This document shows, piece after piece, positions 1 to 6,393 of a DNA stretch of 12,826 nucleotides. Below the pieces are notes generated by a model. It saw only the letters and a list, made by a program, of their open reading frames with translations. It made no database searches and was not told where the DNA came from. The DNA comes from Spirochaetaceae bacterium (GTDB lineage: Bacteria > Spirochaetota > Spirochaetia > UBA9216). Position 1 is the stretch's first letter. Every line of letters begins with the position of its first letter. Made by a program: the position numbers and the translations under genes. The stretch spans positions 1 through 12,826 of the forward strand of contig JAQQAK010000346.1 of NCBI GenBank assembly GCA_028527945.1, written 5' to 3'.

Positions 1-143
1 CCGGTAGTCTCAAAATCAGAATCAAATTCTGTGTTTAGAACTTTTACTTCACTCACTTCTTCAGATAGTAAGTCACACCCTAAAAACGCTGCAGTTAACA
101 AGACTGTTAGCAACACCAAAGAAATCTTCTTGCATCTTTTCAT
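1..143 (-). CDS. Lipoprotein, N-terminal part (gene runs off the window)
   Basis: The visible 47 codons start with a classic lipoprotein signal: basic N-terminus (MKRCKK), a hydrophobic core at residues 7-21, and a lipobox FLGC with the lipidated cysteine at residue 23. An acidic, linker-like stretch (DLLSEEVSEVK) follows. The ATG at 143-141 is preceded by GGAGGA with a 7-nt spacing, which fixes the start. The protein should be exported and anchored by signal peptidase II processing. The mature domain lies outside the window, so its function cannot be told. The reading frame is open to the window edge. A sigma70-like promoter lies just upstream, and the gene is divergent from the membrane protein at 295. 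Confidence 0.8.
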   Translation of the reverse strand, partial: MKRCKKISLVLLTVLLTAAFLGCDLLSEEVSEVKVLNTEFDSDFETT

Positions 144-177
144 TTATACAATCCTCCAGAAAAATCTAATGTGTACT

Positions 178-207
178 AGTATACTTTTGGACCAGGATCT
201 TTTTCAA
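178..207 (-). promoter_or_regulatory. Sigma70-like promoter of the lipoprotein gene
   Basis: On the minus strand, TTGAAA (207-202) and TATACT (183-178) are separated by 18 bp. Transcription would start near 171, giving a leader of about 28 nt that includes the GGAGGA ribosome site. The site was found by eye only. Confidence 0.5.
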
Positions 208-294
208 CTACTTTAAAATTTTTTAATAATCCTTTAATTGAGTCTTTTTTTTTGATATTATTTTTTTGTTTAAAAAGAAAGGATATAAAATATT

Positions 295-900
295 ATGAAC
301 AGAAAATTAGGGATTTACAGTTCGGCTTTAAATTTTGTGAGCGTTTTTGCTTTTGCTGTAAGCATGCTTTTTAAGAGTAACTATTGGAGTTATTTTTCAA
401 GTATGTTTATTTCTTTTAGCTTTGTTCCCATGATTTGTTCTTTTTGCTTTTTTGCAAAAGAGGATAAAAAGAGTGCAGGTTATGCTGCAATGATCTTTTC
501 CGCGGTGTATTCTGTCTTTATTCTAATGGTATATTTTGCACAGCTTACAACAGTAGTGCATGAAAAGCTGACTTTTCAGGCTGCGAGTCTTATTGATTAT
601 TCAAATTTTGGTCTTTTTTTTAATTATGATCTTCTCGGTTACGGCCTCATGGCTCTTTCTACTTTTTTTATAGGACTCACTATAGAAGTAAAAACAAAGG
701 CTGATATCTGGCTTCGATTGTTATTATTAATTCATGGAATCTTTTTTATAAGTTGTCTGATTTTTCCCATGATTGGTTTGTTCAGCGCAGACTCTCAAAG
801 TTCGGAATGGGTAGGAACTGCGGTTCTTTTGTTCTGGTGTTTATATTTTATTCCGGTAGGAGTTTTGTCAGTTCTATATTTTAAAAGTAGAACTGTTTAG
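295..900 (+). CDS. Hypothetical six-helix integral membrane protein
   Basis: This is a 201-residue protein that I do not recognise at family level. Six hydrophobic segments are visible at about residues 8-26, 33-54, 62-84, 108-130, 138-161 and 171-196, with short polar loops (KEDKKSAG, EVKTKAD) and a basic C-terminus. There is no signal peptidase site and no obvious catalytic or transport motif. The ATG is preceded by AGAAAGGA, a usable ribosome site about 10 nt away. The stop codon is 6 nt before the start of the Cys-rich gene at 907, so the two are very likely co-transcribed and may work together. The upstream 150 bp are strongly T-rich, and I see no convincing -35/-10 pair there. Confidence 0.7.
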   Translation: MNRKLGIYSSALNFVSVFAFAVSMLFKSNYWSYFSSMFISFSFVPMICSFCFFAKEDKKSAGYAAMIFSAVYSVFILMVYFAQLTTVVHEKLTFQAASLIDYSNFGLFFNYDLLGYGLMALSTFFIGLTIEVKTKADIWLRLLLLIHGIFFISCLIFPMIGLFSADSQSSEWVGTAVLLFWCLYFIPVGVLSVLYFKSRTV

Positions 901-906
901 AAAATT

Positions 907-1383
907 ATGGAAGATAAAGAACAAATATCTGTAGCTGCTGTTAAACGAAACTGTGCCTGGATAAAGGGTGTTACTGAAGCCTTGGGTAATTTTCATGATG
1001 AAAATATTTCACGCTGTGTTATGAACTCTGCTGGTACAGAATGCGCGAATCAAATTCTTGAAAAAACAATTTCTTATTATGGCAAACAGCCTCAATCTGT
1101 TACAGAGTTGGTCGAGGCCATAAATAAAAGACGCAGAGAGGTTCTTAAGGCTGATACCTTTTGGGAGCTTGATGGTAATAAGGCACATTTTATTTTAAAC
1201 AAGTGCAGTTGCGATCTTGTCGAAGAAGGTCTTGCAGAACCTTCACCTATTTTCTGTTTATGTTCTGCTGCAATGTTTGAAAATGTTTTCAGGCCTTTTC
1301 ATCATGGAGAGGTTCGAGCAGAAATAATAAAAGCTATAGGAAGAAATGACAAATACTGCGAGTTTATTGTATCTTTGAAATAA
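907..1383 (+). CDS. Small Cys-rich cytosolic protein, possibly DUF6144-like
   Basis: The protein has 158 residues, no signal peptide and no membrane segment. Eight cysteines are present (16, 37, 46, 100, 102, 117, 119, 151). The C-terminal half reads C-x-C at 100/102, C-x-C at 117/119 and a further Cys at 151 in the context KYCEFIV. This resembles small clostridial proteins annotated DUF6144, and more distantly the V4R/2-amino-thiazoline-hydrolase-like fold with its G-D-x-x-C-x-F-x-I ending. That assignment is from memory and only moderately sure. The Cys pairs could bind a metal or be redox active, but nothing proves it. The gene begins 6 nt after the membrane-protein stop with only a weak ribosome site (TTAGAAAATT), which suggests translational coupling. 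Confidence 0.65.
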   Translation: MEDKEQISVAAVKRNCAWIKGVTEALGNFHDENISRCVMNSAGTECANQILEKTISYYGKQPQSVTELVEAINKRRREVLKADTFWELDGNKAHFILNKCSCDLVEEGLAEPSPIFCLCSAAMFENVFRPFHHGEVRAEIIKAIGRNDKYCEFIVSLK

Positions 1384-1465
1384 AAACATTTCTAATAATA
1401 TTCTGTCAAAGCTCTATTTGAACTTGTTGATTATCTCTATCAGCAGTAAATATTATCTATTCTCT

Positions 1466-1504
1466 GAGGCTCTTTCAAAATTCAGAAAGTTTTGAAAGAG
1501 CCTC
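1466..1504. repeat. Palindromic repeat copy A (perfect 15-bp arms)
   Basis: GAGGCTCTTTCAAAA at 1466-1480 is matched exactly by its reverse complement at 1490-1504 around a 9-nt loop. No U-tract follows on either strand, so it is not a textbook intrinsic terminator, though it would fold strongly. Related sequences occur at 6357-6393, 7426-7436 and 10458-10483. Confidence 0.8.
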
Positions 1505-1575
1505 CTCTGTTTACAATTTTATTATAGTCTGAATTACCATTCCTTAAACGCATGACTTCATAGAAAAAAGCAATT

Positions 1576-1603
1576 TTTACTTAATCAAGAGCGGTGCTAT
1601 ACT
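1576..1603 (+). promoter_or_regulatory. Extended -10 promoter for the MBL-fold hydrolase
   Basis: TTTACT (1576-1581), a 16-bp spacer and TATACT (1598-1603), with TGC just upstream of the -10, form an extended -10 element. Start would be near 1610, about 250 nt before the ATG, implying a long 5' leader. Confidence 0.5.
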
Positions 1604-1858
1604 TTTTCCATTAAGGAATTTAGGCGCATGATTACTCGATTCCACGATTTGTAGTTACAAGAATATCAGACAAGTTTCATTGCAAAGTATTTGGAGGAGA
1701 GGTCTCGCTACAAACTTCTTTGTGTCTCTTCTGATTGTTGTGGGTTTTAATAAACGTCTGAACTTAATTTGATGAATACAATTCTTGATTATGAAAACAG
1801 GATATTGTCCTGATAATTAGCTATTTATAGAGCTAAACAGATAAAATGGAGGAATTTT

Positions 1859-2827
1859 ATGAAAAGAAAAAACACTGTGCTACCAATTATGTTCTTGCTT
1901 ATCATGGCCACTGTAATTCCGGTTTTTGCGCAACCCTCTGCTGAGGAGATAGTGGCAGATGCTGAATCTATTGATTATTCAATAGCCCCTGAAGGTTTTC
2001 GTGTCACAATTGTGGGCTCAGGAAGCCCTCGGCTTGATCTTACCCGTGCTGGCCAGTCTATCTATGTAGAATATAAGGATACAAAAATTCTGGTAGATTG
2101 TGGTCAGTGGTCAACCAGAAACATCTTGCAGTTTGGTATTAATATCGAAAAAATCGAAAATATGTTTTTTACTCATCAGCATGCAGACCATAATTCAGAT
2201 TTCTGGGCTTTTGCTATTGGTGCATGGGGGACTCCTACTGGACGTCAGAAACTTTATATGGCTGGGCCAAGTGTACAAAAACTGTATGATACCACCGTCA
2301 ATTTTTTTAAAGAAGATCTGGAATACAGGACTGAAATAGTTGGACTTCATCCAGAAGGACTTCTATCTAATGTTACTTTGAATGATTTTACAAAAGATGT
2401 AGAAACTTTTCAGGTTGATGGGGTAAAGGTTACTGCTATTCCAGTTCCGCATACTATTACAACTTATGCCTTCAAATTTGAAGCTGGAGGACATAGTGTT
2501 GTTATTTCGGGAGATATGAAATATATCGACACATTTGCTCCGTTTTCCAAAGGTGCAGATTTGCTGATTATGGATGGAGCTCTAACAGGAGCCTTTAGTG
2601 ATCTTCCTCCTGAAGCCGCAGCCAGTATTAAGGCAGGTCTTAGTCAGTCTCATATTTTTAATGAAGATATTGCCCGTATTGTGAGTGATGCTCAGCCTTC
2701 AACTACTGTTATTACACATATATTGGCTGATACTGATTATGAGGGAAGTAAAGCTCTTTATCAAAAGGCAGGGTATGCCGGAAAGGTTGTAGAAGCTTAT
2801 GATGGAATAGTTTTTACTTTAAAATAA
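1859..2827 (+). CDS. Secreted metallo-beta-lactamase-fold hydrolase (RNase Z / arylsulfatase-like group)
   Basis: This 322-residue protein has a signal peptide: basic MKRK, a hydrophobic core at 6-20 and cleavage expected after VFA at residue 24. The mature protein carries the binuclear metal motif H-x-H-x-D-H at 106-111 (THQHADH), a third-motif His at 198 (PHT), the bridging Asp at 219 (SGDM), a His at 265 (SQSH) and the last ligand at His287 (ITHI). The set of metal ligands therefore looks complete. The order and spacing fit the MBL branch that contains RNase Z-like and arylsulfatase/phosphodiesterase enzymes. Export argues against tRNA processing and for a periplasmic or extracellular ester or phosphodiester substrate, which I cannot name. 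GGAGGA 4 nt before the ATG fixes the start. The gene is monocistronic, ended by the hairpin at 2841-2871. Confidence 0.85.
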   Translation: MKRKNTVLPIMFLLIMATVIPVFAQPSAEEIVADAESIDYSIAPEGFRVTIVGSGSPRLDLTRAGQSIYVEYKDTKILVDCGQWSTRNILQFGINIEKIENMFFTHQHADHNSDFWAFAIGAWGTPTGRQKLYMAGPSVQKLYDTTVNFFKEDLEYRTEIVGLHPEGLLSNVTLNDFTKDVETFQVDGVKVTAIPVPHTITTYAFKFEAGGHSVVISGDMKYIDTFAPFSKGADLLIMDGALTGAFSDLPPEAAASIKAGLSQSHIFNEDIARIVSDAQPSTTVITHILADTDYEGSKALYQKAGYAGKVVEAYDGIVFTLK

Positions 2828-2840
2828 GTGAAAACTAAAA

Positions 2841-2871
2841 AAAGAGCTGTCTTAAAAAAAGACAGCTCTTT
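2841..2871. terminator. Bidirectional intrinsic terminator
   Basis: A perfect 13-bp stem, AAAGAGCTGTCTT (2841-2853) with its complement at 2859-2871, encloses a 5-nt A loop. It sits 13 nt after the hydrolase stop and 14 nt beyond the stop of the convergent RRM gene. T-rich sequence follows on the minus strand (TTTTAGTTTT). On the plus strand the U-run is the stem end followed by TGTATAT. Confidence 0.8.
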
Positions 2872-2885
2872 GTATATAAATGCTA

Positions 2886-3164
2886 TTAACGAAAGTTATT
2901 ACGTCTGGGAGCATCATTTCTGTCCCTTGCTACATTTACTTTTAGTTCACGTCCCGCAAAATCTGTTCCGTTAAGAGCAGAAATAGCTGCATCAGCGGCA
3001 TCTTCATCCTGCATTTCAACAAAACCAAAACCTTTGGATTGGTTAGTGTATCTATCTGTAATGATATTAACACTTAGGACTTCTCCGAACTGTGCAAAAT
3101 GATTTCCCAGTTCTTCTTCATTTGAATTGAAACTTATGTTTCCAACATATAGTTTTTTTGGCAT
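2886..3164 (-). CDS. Single-RRM RNA-binding protein
   Basis: The 92-residue protein is almost entirely one RNA-recognition motif. RNP-2 is LYVGNI at 5-10 and RNP-1 is KGFGFVEM at 44-51, with the aromatic residues that stack on RNA bases (Tyr6, Phe46, Phe48) in place. The tail (DRNDAPRRNNFR) is short, basic and Asn/Arg-rich. Such proteins are common in cyanobacteria and also occur in treponemes and other bacteria, where they bind single-stranded RNA and are often linked to cold or stress responses; no target is visible here. AAGGAG 6 nt before the ATG sets the start. The gene ends at the shared bidirectional terminator and has its own upstream region in 3165-3526. Confidence 0.93.
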   Translation of the reverse strand: MPKKLYVGNISFNSNEEELGNHFAQFGEVLSVNIITDRYTNQSKGFGFVEMQDEDAADAAISALNGTDFAGRELKVNVARDRNDAPRRNNFR

Positions 3165-3526
3165 AGTAACTCCTTGCCTTATAAAAAATTAGACCAGTAA
3201 GACAGATAATTTTCGCTGATAATTACATAATTAGAAAAAAAGGCAGGATCTAAAGGATCTTATACTTCTTTAATAAAGTTTAGGAACAATTCAACTATAA
3301 AAAAAATACCTATAAAACGGTTTTCATGATTAAGCTATACTATTTATCCGACAAAATCAACAACATGATTGTTGAATATGCTCTTTTAACTGTAACGAAA
3401 CGTTTTTTAACATAAAAGCTGTATAAATTTTTTATAGAAATTGGTAGAGTTATTTATTGAACGCAAAGACTTTTCTTACAGATATTAAAAATACATTCTT
3501 GTCAAAAACTGGTTTGGTTTGTTGCT
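3165..3526. other. 362-bp divergent intergenic region
   Basis: The region separates the RRM gene (-) from the acyltransferase gene (+). It is very AT-rich and holds no gene. The clearest structure is the inverted repeat at 3357-3375. A possible weak promoter for the acyltransferase is TTGAAC (3457-3462), 18 bp, GATATT (3481-3486). I could not settle on a promoter for the RRM gene, whose leader may be long. Confidence 0.45.
3357..3375. repeat. Inverted repeat, possible operator
   Basis: TCAACAA and TTGTTGA form perfect 7-bp arms around CATGA. It lies about 190 bp from the RRM start and 150 bp from the acyltransferase start. An operator or a small hairpin is equally possible. Confidence 0.45.
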
Positions 3527-4801
3527 ATGCTTAAGCGTCAAAGGCCCGGCGCGTCAGAGAATGACTGGCACAAGCTTGATAATGCCGGAAAAATGTATCC
3601 TTTCATTCGTTCAGACTGGCAAACAACTCTTTTCAGGCTAACTGCTGTGATGAAAACTAATGTTGATCCTGTAAAATTGAAAGGGGCTGTTATGAAGGCC
3701 TTTTCTCAGTTTCCACAGTTTAATGTGGTTTTAAAGCCTGGATTGTTTTGGTATTATTTCCAAAAGACAAAAAACGAGCCTGATGTACAATTAGATGAAC
3801 ATTATCCCTGTACCCAATATGAAAGGCGACTTTCTGTTTCTCCTATACATGTTTATTTTAAAGAAAAAGAGATCGCAATTGAATTTTCGCATGCTTTAAC
3901 AGATGGTTATGGAGCTTCAGCTTTCTTGCGTGCCGTTTTAATTGCTTATTTGCAAGACTCTTCCTTGAATGACAATTTAGGAAAAACTCAGATTGTATGT
4001 TGCTCAGAAGCTAATAGAGAAGATTCCTATCTTGAAAACTATGATCCATCAGTTCCTGGCTTAAAGAGGAGCGGGCGGGCTTTTCATCTGCCGTATAAAG
4101 CTGTTCCTCCGGGGATATATTTTTCTACAACAGGAACTGTTCCGCTTGATAAGCTCTTAAATAAAGCAAAGGCTGATGGGGTGACAATAACTGTCTGGCT
4201 GACTGCTTTTTACATATCGGTTATGGCTGAGATGATACAGGATTTTAACTGGAAGGCGCATCCTGTCGTAATTAATGTACCTGTTAATTTAAGGCCGCTA
4301 TATAATTCTGATACTTTAAGGAATTTTTTTGTAACAATAATGCCTCAAATAGATTGCAGGCTTGGTCATTTTTCATTTGAAGAAATACTAACCCATGTTA
4401 AGAATTATATGAGTCTTGAAGTGGATAAGCGTTATATAAATCAGCAATTTAAAAGAAATATTGATATTGAATCAAATTTTGCTGTCAGGCTGATTCCTCT
4501 TCCTCTTAAAAGGCTTATTTTCCCTTCTCTGTATTATCATTTTGGTGAGCGCCAATACAGCGGTGGTTTTTCAAATTTGGGTGCTTTTCGTTTGCCTGAG
4601 GAAATTAACTCTGAAGTTAAAGAGGTTCATATTCTTGTCCCTCCAAGCAGCGGAAACCTTATTAAAGTTGGGTGTATCTCTTATAACAACAATTTCAGCA
4701 TTACCTTCGGTTCCTTGGCGCATGAGAAAGAACTTGAACGGCGGTTCTTTTCTGGCTTGCGAAAACAAGGGCTTCCGGTTAGGCTTAGTGTAAATTACTA
4801 G
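3527..4801 (+). CDS. Condensation-fold acyltransferase (alcohol acetyltransferase / wax-synthase-like)
   Basis: This 424-residue soluble protein has the acyl-CoA-dependent acyltransferase signature H-x-x-x-D-G at 122-127 (SHALTDGYG), where the His acts as general base. Other family features are the N-terminal W-x-K-L-D-N-A-x-K-x-Y-P segment (14-25), V-P-V-N-L-R-P at 251-257 and S-N-L-G at 349-352. It belongs with proteins annotated as alcohol acetyltransferase or condensation-domain proteins; the acyl donor and acceptor are unknown. The start is uncertain. The ATG at 3527 has no clear ribosome site, but the conserved WHKLDNA begins at residue 14, so the next ATG (residue 23) is too late. The next gene starts 10 nt after the stop, and a zinc-ribbon membrane partner in that place is typical for this family. 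Confidence 0.8.
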   Translation: MLKRQRPGASENDWHKLDNAGKMYPFIRSDWQTTLFRLTAVMKTNVDPVKLKGAVMKAFSQFPQFNVVLKPGLFWYYFQKTKNEPDVQLDEHYPCTQYERRLSVSPIHVYFKEKEIAIEFSHALTDGYGASAFLRAVLIAYLQDSSLNDNLGKTQIVCCSEANREDSYLENYDPSVPGLKRSGRAFHLPYKAVPPGIYFSTTGTVPLDKLLNKAKADGVTITVWLTAFYISVMAEMIQDFNWKAHPVVINVPVNLRPLYNSDTLRNFFVTIMPQIDCRLGHFSFEEILTHVKNYMSLEVDKRYINQQFKRNIDIESNFAVRLIPLPLKRLIFPSLYYHFGERQYSGGFSNLGAFRLPEEINSEVKEVHILVPPSSGNLIKVGCISYNNNFSITFGSLAHEKELERRFFSGLRKQGLPVRLSVNY

Positions 4802-4811
4802 AAGGAAGATT

Positions 4812-5546
4812 ATGGCATATTGTCCAAAGTGTGGAGTAGAGTTAGACAATAATATTAGAAACTGTCCATTGTGCTCTTTTCCTATACCTTATATTGGAGA
4901 TTCAGAGTCTGAGGAACTCCCCAGAGATTCTCGTTTACTGAATCGATATAACATGAAACAGCTTGAACGAAGAAGGCGTTTTAATGATGCTAAACCATTT
5001 GTTTTTGCCGGTATACTAATTGTATTAATAATTATTTCCATTACTTTTGGATTTATCGATTTTTATTTTTATGGTGGTCTTACATGGTCTCGTTATGTTA
5101 TTGCTGCCAATTTGTTAACAGCTGTAGTTCTTTTTTTTAGTTCCGGGATCATACAAAGTTTTTCTATATGTTTTTTGGGTATCAGCCTTACTGCTTTGGG
5201 TTTTCTTTATTCAATTGACAGTTTTGACGGTTCTATAAGCTGGTTTTTGTCTCCAGGTCTTATTATCTGCTTTAATGTGATAATATGGACACTTATTCTT
5301 AGAAGAATAATTATACATAGCCGCAGGCGTGGGTTAAATATTCCAGCTTATTGGATGTTTGCTTTATCGTTTGCCTGTGTTTCGATAGATGTAATACAGA
5401 ATTTTTCTGTTAATCATGTTGTTAATATTAGCTGGTCTTTTACTGTTCTCATTACTTTAATGCCGTTAGGTATTATTCTTATTTTACTCAACCTGATTAT
5501 TTCTCCATCAGGAAAAAAGAAGGTTAAAAAGATCTTTCATTTTTAG
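4812..5546 (+). CDS. Zinc-ribbon membrane protein, DUF6320-like
   Basis: The 244-residue protein opens with a zinc ribbon, C-P-K-C at 4-7 and C-P-L-C at 18-21, followed by a charged linker (to about residue 62). Six hydrophobic segments follow, at about 63-82, 96-112, 114-134, 143-164, 180-196 and 207-230, and the tail is strongly basic (GKKKVKKIFHF). The arrangement of N-terminal ribbon plus membrane helices, next to a condensation-fold acyltransferase, fits DUF6320 proteins, a family of unknown function. It probably tethers or regulates the acyltransferase at the membrane; that is inference from gene order. AAGGAAG 4 nt before the ATG fixes the start. Its last codons overlap the open frame of the broken hydrolase downstream. 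Confidence 0.8.
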   Translation: MAYCPKCGVELDNNIRNCPLCSFPIPYIGDSESEELPRDSRLLNRYNMKQLERRRRFNDAKPFVFAGILIVLIIISITFGFIDFYFYGGLTWSRYVIAANLLTAVVLFFSSGIIQSFSICFLGISLTALGFLYSIDSFDGSISWFLSPGLIICFNVIIWTLILRRIIIHSRRRGLNIPAYWMFALSFACVSIDVIQNFSVNHVVNISWSFTVLITLMPLGIILILLNLIISPSGKKKVKKIFHF

Positions 5547-5548
5547 AT

Positions 5549-5806
5549 AAAAAAAAAGACAATAAGGCTGAAATTGATGTAGCAAACTATAATGGTAAAA
5601 TTTATTTATTGTCTGAACCGGTTGATAATTTTTGGCCAAGTAAAAGAATGTGTGAAGAACTGACTGCAGCTTTTCCTGATAAGATTAAACATAGAGTCTT
5701 TGATGAAGATGGACATTTTTTTCTTGAATATCCAGAGCCAGTGAAATATATGATTGAGATATTGGAAAATAACTTAGCCTCTTATAAAACTCCGCCAGTT
5801 TTATAA
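5549..5806 (+). pseudogene. Truncated alpha/beta hydrolase, C-terminal remnant
   Basis: From 5528 to the stop at 5804-5806 one frame is open, with hydrolase-like sequence from about 5567. It encodes GKIYLLSEPVDNFWPSKRM, then D-E-D-G-H-F-F-L-E-Y-P-E-P-V-K-Y-M-I-E. This is the C-terminal end of an alpha/beta hydrolase of the acyl-CoA-thioesterase / BAAT-C type: the catalytic-acid Asp is in LSEPVDNFWPS and the His in DGHFF. The nucleophile elbow G-x-S-x-G and roughly the first two thirds of the domain are absent. No ATG or ribosome site serves it; only a TTG at 5609 could initiate, after the conserved strand has begun. The upstream part has apparently been deleted right up to the zinc-ribbon gene. 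A short functional peptide is unlikely. Confidence 0.7.
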
Positions 5807-5810
5807 GAGG
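5778..5810. terminator. Bidirectional terminator hairpin
   Basis: A perfect 14-bp stem, CCTCTTATAAAACT (5778-5791) against 5797-5810, has a CCGCC loop. The stop codon of the hydrolase remnant lies inside the right arm, and the stop of the convergent GyrI-like gene is 13 nt beyond. AT-rich sequence follows both ways, but no long U-tract. Confidence 0.7.
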
Positions 5811-5822
5811 TGAATTTAATAT

Positions 5823-6269
5823 TTATTTCAGAATGAAGTAAATATTTGTAAGAAGTTCGTCAGGTGAAACCTTTTCAGGCTCATTGAGATATTCCTCATA
5901 CATAAAATCTTCCGGGACTTTGTTATTTTCTTTGCAAAATTCTGTAAGAGCATTATAGGTTTTTTCGAGTGTTTCATAGGAGCCTTTATGTTGTGCGGTG
6001 GCTTGTTCTCCACCAGGAAGCCTTGAACGTTTTACATTGCCGTAATCTTTTGTTGCTCCTGATACAGGAAAGCCTGCCTCGATATCAAGATTTTGCATAT
6101 CCATATTGTAGTAAATTACAAATGGCGCTCCTGTACAGGTTATCTTGTCTGTTCCAAACAGGGCTGCGACTTCATCATAGGCCTTTCCAAGAGTTTGTGG
6201 AAGCTTGTCAACTGAACAACTTGTTCTGACACTCAGTGTGTCAATTTCTTTCTTTGTAATAATTTCCAT
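5823..6269 (-). CDS. GyrI-like small-molecule (effector) binding protein
   Basis: The 148-residue protein matches the stand-alone GyrI-like / AraC effector-binding domain: strand-rich N-terminus (MEIITKKEIDTLSVR), PFVIYYNMDMQNLDIEAGFPV at 49-69 (the usual P-x-x-x-Y segment), then G-E-Q-A-x-x-x-H-K-G-S-Y-E-T-L at about 87-101, and E-Y-L-N-E-P near 125. These domains bind hydrophobic cations or drugs and either sense them for a regulator or sequester them. No DNA-binding domain is attached. GGAG 7 nt before the ATG supports the start. The gene is downstream of and co-directional with a WYL regulator, like the yobU/yobV pair of Bacillus as I recall it, and has its own promoter with an operator-like palindrome. 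Confidence 0.85.
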   Translation of the reverse strand: MEIITKKEIDTLSVRTSCSVDKLPQTLGKAYDEVAALFGTDKITCTGAPFVIYYNMDMQNLDIEAGFPVSGATKDYGNVKRSRLPGGEQATAQHKGSYETLEKTYNALTEFCKENNKVPEDFMYEEYLNEPEKVSPDELLTNIYFILK

Positions 6270-6298
6270 AATTATTCTCCTTTAATATTATGGTTTTG

Positions 6299-6331
6299 AT
6301 TATAGGAGTTAAATACGACAACAGTATGTCG
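6299..6331 (-). promoter_or_regulatory. Promoter of the GyrI-like gene with palindromic operator over the -35
   Basis: On the minus strand a perfect TATAAT (6304-6299) has no recognisable -35 at 17 bp (ATACTG). That position lies in the middle of the palindrome CGACA-N6-TGTCG (6331-6316). A strong -10 with a weak -35 under a palindrome suggests control by an activator or a repressor; the WYL protein encoded just upstream is the obvious candidate. Confidence 0.6.
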
Positions 6332-6356
6332 GGGATTTTTAAGAAAATTATTCATA

Positions 6357-6393
6357 GAGCCTCTTTCAAAACTTCCTAAGTTTTAAAAGAGCT
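6357..6393. repeat. Palindromic repeat copy B at the end of the WYL gene
   Basis: AGCCTCTTTCAAAACTT pairs with AAGTTTTAAAAGAGCT across CCT, with a few mismatches. The last six codons and stop of the WYL gene (GSSFKT) are encoded in its right arm. It is related to copy A and may serve as a 3' end or terminator structure, although no U-tract follows. Confidence 0.65.

Larger units (their letters stand above)
1384..1858. other. 475-bp non-coding stretch between the Cys-rich gene and the hydrolase
   Basis: No credible gene is seen in either direction. In order, the stretch holds a perfect 15-bp palindromic repeat (1466-1504) and an imperfect direct repeat of about 20-25 bp. The direct repeat units, at about 1540-1561 and 1609-1635, both start CCATT and end CGCATGA and flank a promoter (1576-1603). 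A leader of about 250 nt follows, with two small hairpins near its 3' end: CAGGA-tattg-TCCTG, then TAGCT and AGCTA arms around an 8-nt loop. A nine-codon ATG frame near 1628 is too short to support. Confidence 0.6.

Noticed and set aside
31..216. 61-codon plus-strand open frame near the window start
   Set aside because: It is antisense to a frame with a clear lipoprotein signal, lipobox and ribosome site, and has no ribosome site of its own.
3506..3532. TTGTCA with TATGCT as promoter of the acyltransferase gene
   Set aside because: The spacing is about 21 bp and the -10 would overlap the start codon used, so it cannot drive this start.
4571..4849. 92-codon minus-strand frame across the acyltransferase/zinc-ribbon junction
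   Set aside because: It overlaps two well-supported genes on the other strand and has no recognisable domain.
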